This document shows positions 32,562-40,871 of a DNA stretch of 64,000 nt, piece after piece (position 1 is the stretch's first letter; the number at the start of each line of letters is the position of its first letter). The notes beneath the pieces were generated by a model that had not been told where the DNA came from, ran no database searches, and worked only from the letters and a program-made list of their open reading frames with translations. Made by a program: the position numbers and the translations under genes. Source of the stretch: CBDCFL01 sp965216135 (GTDB taxonomy: Bacteria > Pseudomonadota > Alphaproteobacteria > Rhodobacterales > Rhodobacteraceae); NCBI GenBank assembly GCA_965216135.1, contig CBDCFL010000022.1, forward strand, positions 186,001 through 250,000, read 5' to 3'.

Positions 32562-33984
32562 GGTAGTGCCCCAGGGCGTGGTGTAAATTGTTCTCCGGCT
32601 GGGTGTTGAGCCGGTTTACAGGGCGGCGATTTTCGCCGGGTCCATGGTGGTATCCTCGCAGATGGCGGCGACGGTTTCCAGCGTCATGTAACGACGTGTG
32701 ACTGCCCATTCGTCGTTCTGCTCCAGCATAAGTGCGCCGACGAGGCGTCTGATCGCGGCCTCGTCAGGGAAAATACCGACGACATTTGTTCGGCGCTTGA
32801 TCTCTTTGTTGAGGCGTTCAAGCGGATTGGTGGAGTGTATTTGCCGCCATTGAGCTTGCGGGAACGTCTTGTAGGCCAGCACGTCTTCCTCGGCGCGCAG
32901 CATCAGCTCGGCGAGCTTGGGATGACGCGGCTGGAAAGCCTCGATCAGCTTGGTCCAGTGTTCCTTCGAGTCTGCCAGCGTGTCCTGATCGAAGGCTGTT
33001 CTGAGCGCGGCCGTGACGATGGGACGGTCCTTCTTGCCGACGCAGGCCAGGGCATTGCGCATGAAGTGCACGCGACAGCGCTGGATCGTAGCACCCAGCA
33101 CTTTGGCGGCGGCCCCCTTCAGGCCTTTATGTTCGTCAGCGATGATCAGCTTTACCCCGCGCAGGCCGCGATCGGCCAGAGCGCGCAGGAATTCGTCCCA
33201 GAACACCTCGGCTTCGCTGGGTTGGATGGCGATGCCCAGAACCTCGCGCCGCCCGTCGGTGTTGACCGCAACCGCCACTATGGCTGCCACGCTGACGATC
33301 CGTCCCGAACGCCGCACCTTGATGTAGGTGGCGTCCAGCCAGAGATAGGGCCATTCGCCCTCCAGTGGCCGGTCAAGGAAGGCGTCAACGCGTTCGTCGA
33401 TCTCCACGCACAGGCGGGATACCTGGCTCTTGGAGACGCCCGTCATGCCCATGGTCTTGACCAGATCATCCACTGATCGCGTTGAGACGCCCTGAATGTA
33501 GGCTTCCTGGATCACCGCGGTCATTGCTTTCTCCGAGGCCCGGCGTGGTTCCGGAAACTCCGGGAAATACGTCCCCTTGCGCAGTTTCGGGATCTGAACA
33601 TCAACGGTCCCGGCGCGGGTTTCCCATCGGCGCGGGCGATATCCGTTCCGGTGGTTCACCCGCCCGGCCGAGCGTTCATGCACCCCGGCACCGCACAGCT
33701 GATCCACATCCAGTGCCATCAACCGGTCGGCAACAAAACCCAGCATCTCGGCCAAAATCTGATGATCGGCGGTCTCGGAAAGAAGCGCCTTCAGCGCGGC
33801 GGTTTCTGATATCGTGTCCTTGGTCATGGGTGATCTCCTCGATCGGTAGGTCAGGTTGCAACCCAAACCCTACCGGAGAACGTCCATGGCCGCCCAGCAA
33901 CCCGCGCGGACTTCGCCTGAGCTACGCGAGGCTCCACTCAGCCCGCGCTAACGTCGGAATTACACCACGTCCGGGGGCACTACC
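32562..33984 (-). mobile_element. IS256-family insertion sequence, complete, 1423 bp
   Basis: The inverted repeats are GGTAGTGCCCCAGGGCGTGG (left) and, inward from the right, GGTAGTGCCCCCGGACGTGG. It is nested in the IS30 transposase gene, with an exact 8-bp duplication, and carries one intact transposase. Confidence 0.94.
32616..33827 (-). CDS. IS256-family transposase, intact
   Basis: From ATG 33827 (MTKDTISETAALKALLSE) the protein has 403 residues; GAGGAGAT lies 6 bp upstream. It belongs to the mutator-like transposase family: FPEFPEPRRASEKAMTAVIQEAYIQGVSTRSVDDLVKTMGM, then WPYLWLDATYIKVRRSG (first Asp), LIIADEHKGLKGA (second Asp), RCRVHFMRN, and the terminal region with STNPLERLNKEIKRRTNVVGIFP holding the Glu. 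It is full length and likely active. Confidence 0.96.
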   Translation of the reverse strand: MTKDTISETAALKALLSETADHQILAEMLGFVADRLMALDVDQLCGAGVHERSAGRVNHRNGYRPRRWETRAGTVDVQIPKLRKGTYFPEFPEPRRASEKAMTAVIQEAYIQGVSTRSVDDLVKTMGMTGVSKSQVSRLCVEIDERVDAFLDRPLEGEWPYLWLDATYIKVRRSGRIVSVAAIVAVAVNTDGRREVLGIAIQPSEAEVFWDEFLRALADRGLRGVKLIIADEHKGLKGAAAKVLGATIQRCRVHFMRNALACVGKKDRPIVTAALRTAFDQDTLADSKEHWTKLIEAFQPRHPKLAELMLRAEEDVLAYKTFPQAQWRQIHSTNPLERLNKEIKRRTNVVGIFPDEAAIRRLVGALMLEQNDEWAVTRRYMTLETVAAICEDTTMDPAKIAAL

Positions 33985-33992
33985 CAAAGCTC
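33985..33992 (+). repeat. Right 8-bp target duplication of IS256 element
   Basis: CAAAGCTC, identical to 32554-32561. Confidence 0.9.
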
Positions 33993-34208
33993 AGCGCGAT
34001 CGCACGTCAGTTGAACGAAAGGCCTCGCAAGACCTTGCAATACCAAACGCCAGCAGAGAAATTTGCCGAGTGTGTTGCGTCGATCAGTTGAGCCCGCCGG
34101 TCCCTCGCGACATTCCTCCCCAACCGGATACGGCCAAGACAATTGCCGGTTAAATATTAACCATCGCTTTACCAATCTTGGCGATCAGTTGGGGCGGAGG
34201 TGCCTGCA

Positions 34209-35207
34209 ATGATTGCCCAGCTCGACGCAGATTTCATTCGCGCGCGCCCATGGAAGATTTGGCCGCGCCTGCTGGCCTATCTGGTATTTGAGGGCCGCCC
34301 GCTGACCGCCCGCGGCCGCTGGATAAATCCGGCGGTATTGCTGGGATACAAGCTCTGGGCAAGTTTACCCTGGTCGCAAGCCCCCATCGCACCGATATTC
34401 ATTCTTCGGGTCGGCCGGTCGGGCACGACGATGCTGGGCAAAATACTCGGCTTGCACCCTGATGTCGGATTTTTGAACGAACCCAAGGCCCTATGGCACG
34501 CAGCGCTTGGTGATGACGATGTGATCGGAACCTACAGCCACAGCGACGGGCGCATTCGGATGGGCGCAGAGGATGCCACATCCGCCAAAATCCGCCGCCT
34601 GCGCCGGTTTTACAGGGCATTTGCTTTCGCTTCCAATTCCCGCCGGGTGCTCGACAAATACCCGGAGCTGCTGTTTCGCAGTGAATTGGTCGCAAAAGCA
34701 TTTCCTGACGCGGTCATGATCGTCATCCTGCGCGATGGCTGGCAGGTGGCGGCATCAATCAGCGACTGGTCGCAGCGACACGGACAAAATGGCGTCGAGT
34801 GGTGGGGCCGTGACCGCCGCAAATGGCGTCTTATCCAGCGCGAACTGATCGAACCTGACGCGGAACTGGCCGATCTGGCCGGCATTCTGGATGGCGTGAC
34901 CCGGCACGAGGACATGGCGGCGCTGGAATGGATCGTGACGATGCGCGAAGTTCTGCGCCAGCGTCAATACGACCATCGGCGGCTCCATCTGCTAAGGTAT
35001 GAAGATCTGGTCAGCGCGCCCGCCGAGACAATCAGCGCGGTGCTGGAATTCTGCGGCCTGGCTAGCGATGCGCTGACGATCCGTTATGCTGTGGCCCGCC
35101 TGCAGGTGCCGACACCGCGCCGCGCGCCTGATCTGCATCCCCTCATCGCCGCGAAAATGCGCGAAACCATGATCGCGCTGGGCTATCCGGCCGAGGGTTG
35201 CAAGTGA
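34209..35207 (+). CDS. PAPS-dependent sulfotransferase family protein
   Basis: From ATG 34209 the protein has 332 residues; GGAGG at 34196-34200 supports it, and a GTG at 34200 is an alternative. The 5'-phosphosulfate loop is ILRVGRSGTTMLGKIL. The 3'-phosphate region is VIVILRDGWQVAASISDW, and LRYEDLVSAPAETI is another family feature. The acceptor is unknown, perhaps a polysaccharide or lipid, as a glycosyltransferase gene follows with a start codon overlapping this stop. PAPS could come from the sulfate-activation enzyme at 11.4 kb. Confidence 0.88.
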   Translation: MIAQLDADFIRARPWKIWPRLLAYLVFEGRPLTARGRWINPAVLLGYKLWASLPWSQAPIAPIFILRVGRSGTTMLGKILGLHPDVGFLNEPKALWHAALGDDDVIGTYSHSDGRIRMGAEDATSAKIRRLRRFYRAFAFASNSRRVLDKYPELLFRSELVAKAFPDAVMIVILRDGWQVAASISDWSQRHGQNGVEWWGRDRRKWRLIQRELIEPDAELADLAGILDGVTRHEDMAALEWIVTMREVLRQRQYDHRRLHLLRYEDLVSAPAETISAVLEFCGLASDALTIRYAVARLQVPTPRRAPDLHPLIAAKMRETMIALGYPAEGCK

Positions 35208-36456
35208 AAATCCTGCACATCAGCCACCGCCATCACATTGTCGGCGGATCGGACTCGGTGTTCTTTGCCACGACGCGCCTGTTGCAGGGCGCGGGCCACC
35301 AGGTCGTGCCGTTCTGCCTGGCAGATCCGGCCAATGAGCCAAGCCAGTGGACAAGCTATTTCCCCCGCGGGGCACGCACTTCGCCGCCGCTGGCGCGCGA
35401 CGCTCTGCGATATGTCTGGAATTCGTCGGCACGCAGAAACCTAAACCGCCTGATCGCCGATCACGGGCCCTTCGATGTCGCCCATCTGCACATCTATCAT
35501 GGCAAACACACCGCCTCGATCCTGCAGGTTCTGCGCCGCCACCAAATTCCCGCCGTCCAGACATTGCACGAATATAAACTTGTCTGCCCGGTCTACACGA
35601 TGGAGCGGCAGGGCCGGGTTTGCGACACCTGCGTAACGCATTCGACACTCAACGCGCTCCGGCATCGGTGCCACAGCGGGTCATTTGCCTTATCGCTGGC
35701 GGCATTTGCAGAATTTCACGCAAGCCGCGCGATGGGCGACGTTCGTCTGATCAACCGGTTCTTGTGTGTCAGCGATTTTCAGCGCCGGATGCTTATTCGC
35801 GCCGGATTGCCCACGAACAAACTGTTCGTGCTGCGCAATTTCGTTGATCCGCCACAGACCAGCAGCGCGCCACAGGGCACCTATCTGCTGTATTTCGGCC
35901 GGATCGAACGGCTTAAAGGGTTGGAAACCCTGATCAAAGTGGCGCGCGCCGGGAACCCAGGTTGATCATTGCCGGGACGGGATCATGGCAAGACGCGGTT
36001 GAGCGCCTAATTGCAACAGCACCAAACATTACCTTTGCCGGATTTGTCGCGGGCGAGGCCCTGCATCACCTGGTCGCAAACGCGCGCGCCGTCGTTGTGC
36101 CGTCGCAATGGTTTGAAAACTGCCCGATGTCGATACTTGAGGCCAAAGCACTGGGACGCCCCATCGTCGCGGCGGACATTGGCGGTATCCCGGAACTGGT
36201 GCGCGACGGGCGGGACGGTTTTCTGTTTTCACCTGGCAATGCAATGTCGCTGCACCAAGCACTAGAGCAATTGGATCGCGCTAATTGGCATCGGCTATCC
36301 AAGAACGCGGGCGCAGATGCGCAGGCCCGGTTTTCCGCAGCAAAGCATCTCGATGATCTGCTAATCCATTACCGCGCGGCAATAAAGACGGACGCTTCGG
36401 CTGAACCAAAGCGCCCGTTATCCCCACCGGATCGTTGCGGACCAAACCCTGTTTAG
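35204..36456 (+). pseudogene. GT4-family glycosyltransferase with a frameshift
   Basis: The gene begins at GTG 35204 (VKILHISHRHHIVGGSDSV) overlapping the sulfotransferase stop (GTGA). The GT4 N-terminal domain runs to YFGRIERLKGLETLIKVARAGNPG, where TGA 35963-35965 appears. The C-terminal Rossmann domain continues in another frame (LIIAGTGSW...VVVPSQWFENCPMSILEAKALGRPIVAADIGGIPELV). One base is missing near 35961: with it restored, the whole is about 417 residues and ordinary. It could be a true mutation or a sequencing error. The tail crosses a hairpin (GGACGCTT...AAGCGCCCG near 36391). Confidence 0.85.
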
Positions 36457-37037
36457 GTCTCTAGACTGGTCGCGCAGCCCTCACACAATATCTCTGCCGG
36501 TCCGTCCAAGCGGATTATGGTATAGGTAATCTGGTTTTCCGTTGCGCGCTCTACAAACGGGCGGTCCAAAAGTTTGATCGCATCGACCATCGGCATCGCC
36601 GATCGGGCCCGCCCGACGCGCACTTTCTGGTAGGGTGCCAGCATCATGTCCACTTTGGGCATTCCCTGGCCCAATGCACCCTTGCGCAGCTTGATCGGCA
36701 ATACACCGGGATGGCGGCGCACGAATTCCTCGTCAAAGCGAATGCGATCCACATGTTCTATGCGTTTGAAATGGCCAAGCGTGGTTCGCACCATGTCGCC
36801 TTTGCGCAAAACATGTGCGTGAACCTCGCCAAAACTAGTCGTGACCCGTGACATCGGGCCAAATCCGGTGATCCTTTTGGGGTTAACGGCGGTCGCCTCG
36901 GGCTGTTCGGCTGGCGCAACTTGCTGTCCGGCTGGCGCAGCCTTTTGGGGCGGCGCAGTAGACGCACGACGCACGCGCAGCAATATTTTCTGCGATGCGT
37001 CGCGCTCACTAGACTGGATACTCGTCAAGTTTGACAT
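36453..37037 (-). CDS. Hint-domain protein 2
   Basis: The protein has 194 residues. The N-terminal 50 are low complexity (Ala/Pro/Gln-rich); the Hint-like part is ITGFGPMSRVTTSFGEVHAHVLRKGDMVRTTLGHFKRIEHVDRI and continues through a KLRKGALGQGMPKVDMMLAPYQKVRVG stretch. IS630 type C copy 1 begins 8 bp upstream of its ATG, so the native promoter and ribosome site have been displaced; only a weak TTAGGT remains. Expression is therefore doubtful unless the element supplies it. Confidence 0.78.
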   Translation of the reverse strand: MSNLTSIQSSERDASQKILLRVRRASTAPPQKAAPAGQQVAPAEQPEATAVNPKRITGFGPMSRVTTSFGEVHAHVLRKGDMVRTTLGHFKRIEHVDRIRFDEEFVRRHPGVLPIKLRKGALGQGMPKVDMMLAPYQKVRVGRARSAMPMVDAIKLLDRPFVERATENQITYTIIRLDGPAEILCEGCATSLET

Positions 37038-37045
37038 TTACCTAA

Positions 37046-38205
37046 TACCAACGGCCCTAGTCGTTGACCGTTTTGGCCCATTGTCTGGTAGTGATTGACG
37101 TGATTGCGGTTTTGTCGTTTGCAAAGAAGTTCCATGCTTCGCAACACCTGTCGACGATCTGCTCATAATTGTCGAAGACGGATATGGCGAGCTTGTTGGC
37201 ACGCAGATAAGCCCACACATTTTCCATCGGGTTGAGTTCAGGGGAATAGGGCGGGAGTTTGAGCAGGGTGATGTTGTCGGGTACCTCCAGCTCTGCCGAA
37301 CCGTGCCAGCCAGCGCCATCCAGAATGAGAAGGGCATGTGCGCCCGATGCGACGGTTTTAGCGATCTCGGCGAGATGCGCGCTCATGGCCTGTGTGTCGG
37401 CATGTGGCATGATCAGAGCGGCCGCTTCAGCCCGTTCCGGGCAGACGGCGCCGAAAATGTAGCTCCAGATATAGCGGGTGTCGCGCGGGGCACGGGGGCG
37501 TGTTCCACGCTCGGCCCAGATACGGGTGAGCGTGCCCTGCTGGCCAACCCGCGCTTCATCCTGAAACCATATCTCCAGGGGCTTGCTGCGGGCTGTTTCC
37601 GGCAAGGCTGCTTCTACCTCTGCGGCGAAGTTTTTTTAAAAGCCTCCTGTGCATCCGGGTCGGATTTCGGATGCTGCGGGCGCACCGACAGACGCCGAAA
37701 GCCCAGGCTTGCCAATTGTTTGCCAACAGTTCGCTCATGCATGGTGACGCCGAAGCGCTCTTCGATCTTGCGTTTCAGATCAATGCGCCGCCAGCGCACA
37801 ACCCCATCGGTTTCGGGGTCGGGACCCGCCCGAACCATTTCCGCCAACTCCTCCTTCTGTGCCGCGCTCAGCAGACAGGGTGGATCCGGCGGGCGACGGT
37901 TGAACAGGCCCGACACGCCCTCCGCATTGTAACGGTGGGCCCAATCCCGCAGCGTCTGCCGATCCATGCCGCAGTTTTCTGCCGCCGTCTTGCGGTCAAC
38001 CCCATCCAGAACCAGGGCAATCGCCAACATCCGTCGCGCCGCTTTCCCATCCCGGCACCGCGCCGCTTCCTGGCGAAGCTCGCCTGCGGACTTGTCTTTG
38101 CGCGTAATCCTTACTGCCATCAAAGCCTCCCTTGCCTTGATGCCACTGAATCAGATCACGCCGCTCGTGGGAATCCCCTTGAGTCAAATCTGGGGGCCGT
38201 TGGTA
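37046..38205 (-). mobile_element. IS630 type C, copy 1, 1160 bp
   Basis: Ends TACCAACGGCCCTAG and GGGCCGTTGGTA, flanked by TAA at 37043-37045 and 38206-38208. It carries a two-frame transposase. Confidence 0.92.
37057..38123 (-). CDS. IS630-family transposase (type C), two frames joined by likely -1 frameshift
   Basis: The first frame (38123 to 37614) encodes the helix-turn-helix half, MMAVRITRKDKSAGELRQE...GMDRQTLRDWAHRYNAEG, and ends EAFKKTSPQR. The second frame, ending at 37057, encodes the DDE half: EIWFQDEARVGQQGTLTRIW, LLILDGAGWHGSAEL and PPYSPELNPMENVWAYLRAN. The junction is TTTTAAAAAAAC (A7, plus-strand 37631-37637). Slipping back one base on AAA AAA A gives KKNFAAEVEA and a fused product of 355 residues, the same length as type A. 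An identical A7 is found in copy 2, which argues for a programmed shift and not decay. Confidence 0.85.
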
Positions 38206-38208
38206 TAA

Positions 38209-38373
38209 CTCTACTATTTCGTCCCGAGATTGGGGCCGACACTTGTTACCTTTTACGCACTTGGCCAGCACGAGCCCCCTTGTGCTGCCAGCCTGTGGAC
38301 CAGACAACACACGTCCAAATTCCAGCAGGGCTTTGACCACCGCGTCAGTTTCGCTGACTTGGTAAAAGAGACC
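38209..38373. other. 165-bp native fragment between two IS630 elements
   Basis: This is the only original DNA left between type C copy 1 and type B copy 2. A minus-strand frame is open right through it (FYQVSETDAVVKALLEFG...RDEIVEL). If type B copy 2 and one TTA are removed, the fragment becomes the direct downstream continuation of the truncated ORF at 39544-39815, so both probably belonged to one leftward gene or its end. Confidence 0.5.
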
Positions 38374-38376
38374 TTA

Positions 38377-39540
38377 TACCACCGAGCGGAATGCCTGACT
38401 CACGTTGGGGATTCCCAAGCGGTCCGATCTCTGACTCAATGTGGTGAACCAATGAGGTTCGCCATGGCAGCGCCTATCGACTTACGGAACGATTTTGACA
38501 GCGTCTCACTGCGGCGCCTCGCGAAGAGGACCAGGGACGCGACCCAGAGCCGTCGTCTGCTGGCGTTGGCCGAGGTCTACGATGGTGGCAGCAGGACGGA
38601 TGCGTCGCGGATCGGCGGCGTCGGTCTGCAGATCATTCGCGACTGGGTGCTGCGCTTCAACGCCCGCGGACCGGACGGGCTGGTCGATGGGAAGTCACCG
38701 GGCGCACCCTCGAAGCTCAACGCCGATCACCGCCGCGCACTGGCGGAGGTTGTTGAGGCCGGCCCGGTCCCGGCGGTGGACGGCGTCGTGCGCTGGCGGC
38801 GCAAGGACCTGGCGCGGTGGCTCTTGGAGACGTTCGCCATCTCGCTCGACGAGACCACGGTCGGGCGCGAGTTGAAGGCGCTCGGCTTCGCCAAGATCTC
38901 GGCGCGGCCGCGCCACTACGCGCAAAACGAGCTGGCCGTCGAGGCTTTTAAAAAAAACTTCCCCGCCGAACTGGCGAAGATCCGGGCGAGGCTCCCGAAA
39001 GGCGTCGAGATAGAGCTGTGGTGGCAAGATGAAGCCCGCATCGGCCAGAAGAATAAGCTCACACGCCGATGGGCCAGACGTGGCACGCGCCCGCGGGCGC
39101 CCCGCGACCAGCGCACCGAATGGGCCTATATCTTCGGCGCGATCTGTCCCGCGAAGGGGAAAGGCACCGGGCTGGTCATGCCCTGGTGCGACACCGAGCC
39201 ATGGCGGCGCACCTCATCGAGATCAGTGCCGCCGTCGATCCCGGTGCCCATGCGGTGCTGATCGTCGATCAGGCCGGTTGGCACTTGACGCCCAAGCTGG
39301 CGATCCCCGACAACATCACCGTCCTGGCGCTGCCGCCACGATCGCCCGAGTTGAACCCGGTGGAGAATGTCTGGCAATTCATGCGCGACAACTGGTTGTC
39401 GAACCGGATCTTCAAATCCTACGAAGACATCGTCGCGCTGTGCTGCCAATCCTGGAACAACCTCATCGACCAACCATGGAAGATCATGTCCCTCGGCATG
39501 CGCAAATGGGCGCATGGGTTCTGATCAATGACCGTTGGTA
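38377..39540 (+). mobile_element. IS630 type B, copy 2, 1164 bp
   Basis: Ends TACCACCGAGCGG and GACCGTTGGTA, flanked by TTA at 38374-38376 and 39541-39543. It is nearly identical to type B copy 1, one base shorter. Confidence 0.92.
38464..39524 (+). pseudogene. IS630-family transposase (type B), one-base deletion
   Basis: It matches the intact copy at 24562 closely, but ACCGAGCCATGG (near 39196) stands where copy 1 has ACCGACGCCATGG. The frame shifts there, just before the second half of the DDE core (VLIVDQAGWH...). The remainder continues intact in another frame to 39524. There is no slippery run at this point, so this is a mutation. Confidence 0.9.
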
Positions 39541-39815
39541 TTAAGCATTTTGCGCCTAACCACCACGAAATCTGTCATTTCCGTGCCCAATAGCGCTCCC
39601 TGGCGAACAGTTGGCCGCGCCAGAGCGAACTGTTGCCCGACCTCATTCGCGTGAAAGGTTGCGTTCATCTGGCTTAACCACGCCCGGGCAGCAGGCGCGC
39701 ATGATTCGGTGCCAATCCGCTCCAAGCCGCGCCAATATAGGTCCATCTCATTCAATTTATGGTAATTTTCCGGATCCACAGATTTTGCCGACGCAAATTG
39801 GGCGCGCAATTTCAT
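39525..39815 (-). pseudogene. Unrecognised protein, 3' end replaced by IS630 type B
   Basis: The frame starts MKLRAQFASAKSVDPENYHKL and has 96 codons, but the last five (NTNGH) come from the IS end; the native part stops at 39544. The native sequence is soluble-looking, with WRGLERIG and ARAWLSQMNATFHANEVGQQF. I recognise no family. Base composition fits the host chromosome. The promoter region lies in the 137 bp before the ymdB-like gene, which is divergent. Confidence 0.5.
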
Positions 39816-39952
39816 GCCCGGCTGGGAACACCGGTTGCGGATAACAACGCGCCGGGAACCGGTGATCGACTATCCAGACGCGGCCACAGAATCGCCACAG
39901 GATTATGGCGAAAACTTGCGCTTCGGGCGCAGGCGTTCTAGCCCCATGATCC

Positions 39953-40765
39953 ATGCGGATACTTTACCTTGGCGACGTCGTAGGCCGGTCCGGGCGTCGC
40001 GCAATCACCGACAGGCTTCCTGCGCTGCGCAAGGATATGGGCCTCGATTTTGTCGTCGTGAACGCTGAGAATGCCACCAACGGTGTCGGGCTCTCTGCGG
40101 CCCACGCTAAGGTTCTGCTCGACGCCGGTGCCGATTGCCTGACGCTGGGCGATCACGCGTTCGACCAGCGCGACATGCTGCAATTCATCGAAACGGAACC
40201 CAGAATTCTGCGGCCACTCAACTATGCCAAGGCCGCGCCGGGCAAGGGCAGTCGGGTATTCGACGCCCCAGGCGGGCGCAAGGTTCTGGTGGCGCAAATA
40301 CTTGGCCAGGTGTTCATGAAACGCGCCTTTGCTGACCCGTTTTCCGCCGCCGACCAGGTTCTGCGCGCCCATCCTTTGGGCGGGATGGTCAATGTCAGCC
40401 TGATCGACATCCATGCCGAAGCCACGAGCGAAAAGATGGCAATGGGCCATTTCTGCGCTGGTCGCGCCAGCATCGTTATCGGCAGCCACACCCATGTGCC
40501 CACGGCGGACGCGATGATCTTGGCGAGTGGAACCGCCTATCAAACCGATGCAGGCATGTGCGGCGTCTACGATTCGGTGATCGGTATGGAAAAGATCGAA
40601 CCAATGCGCCGGTTCGTAACCGGCATGGCAAAGGGGCGCTTTTCTCCCGCTCTGGGCGAGGCGACGATTTGTGGACTTGTCGCAGAAACCGACGACCAGA
40701 CCGGCAAAGCGCTGAGCATATCCATGATCCGAATTGGCGGGCAACTGGACCAATCAGCGGCGTGA
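39953..40765 (+). CDS. TIGR00282/YmdB-family metallophosphoesterase
   Basis: The protein has 270 residues. Metal-binding motifs are MRILYLGDVVGRSGR (Asp), NAENATNG (Asn), TLGDHAFDQRD (Asp/His), IDIHAEATSEKM and GSHTHVPTAD (His pairs). YmdB of Bacillus hydrolyses 2',3'-cyclic nucleotide monophosphates; the role in alphaproteobacteria is not known. It begins 137 bp from the divergent truncated ORF and is followed by a SLC13-type transporter gene. Confidence 0.93.
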   Translation: MRILYLGDVVGRSGRRAITDRLPALRKDMGLDFVVVNAENATNGVGLSAAHAKVLLDAGADCLTLGDHAFDQRDMLQFIETEPRILRPLNYAKAAPGKGSRVFDAPGGRKVLVAQILGQVFMKRAFADPFSAADQVLRAHPLGGMVNVSLIDIHAEATSEKMAMGHFCAGRASIVIGSHTHVPTADAMILASGTAYQTDAGMCGVYDSVIGMEKIEPMRRFVTGMAKGRFSPALGEATICGLVAETDDQTGKALSISMIRIGGQLDQSAA

Positions 40766-40871
40766 CATGTTATTTTGGTGTGTTGCCGTTCCGACGAGCT
40801 TGCGTCGCGCCACTGCTTGAAGCGTACCCAACCCTGGGCGATGATACACCCGACATGAGATATGCAGTGCC

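Larger units (their letters stand above)
31491..34091 (+). pseudogene. IS30-family transposase, split by IS256
   Basis: The 5' part reads MLSMKYRRRIYYSATQRAEIWDRW through an IS30 helix-turn-helix, VPGHWEGDLIGG (first DDE Asp), SLTWDRGKELADH and the HSPWQRGSNENTNRLLRQYLPRGTDLS block, then breaks at 32561. The 3' part resumes after the duplicated target at 33993 and encodes AIARQLNERPRKTLQYQTPAEKF...SIS, the normal end. Removing the insert and one target copy restores the frame, so the transposase was intact before IS256 arrived. Confidence 0.9.
31444..34094 (+). mobile_element. IS30-family insertion sequence, interrupted by an IS256 element
   Basis: The end sequences are imperfect inverted repeats: GGCCTCAACGGGTGGACGCAACAC at the left and, read inward from 34094, GGCTCAACTGATCGACGCAACAC. 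The element without the insert is about 1.2 kb. It lies just 5 bp after the znuA stop codon. The flanking short duplication could not be settled. Confidence 0.8.
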
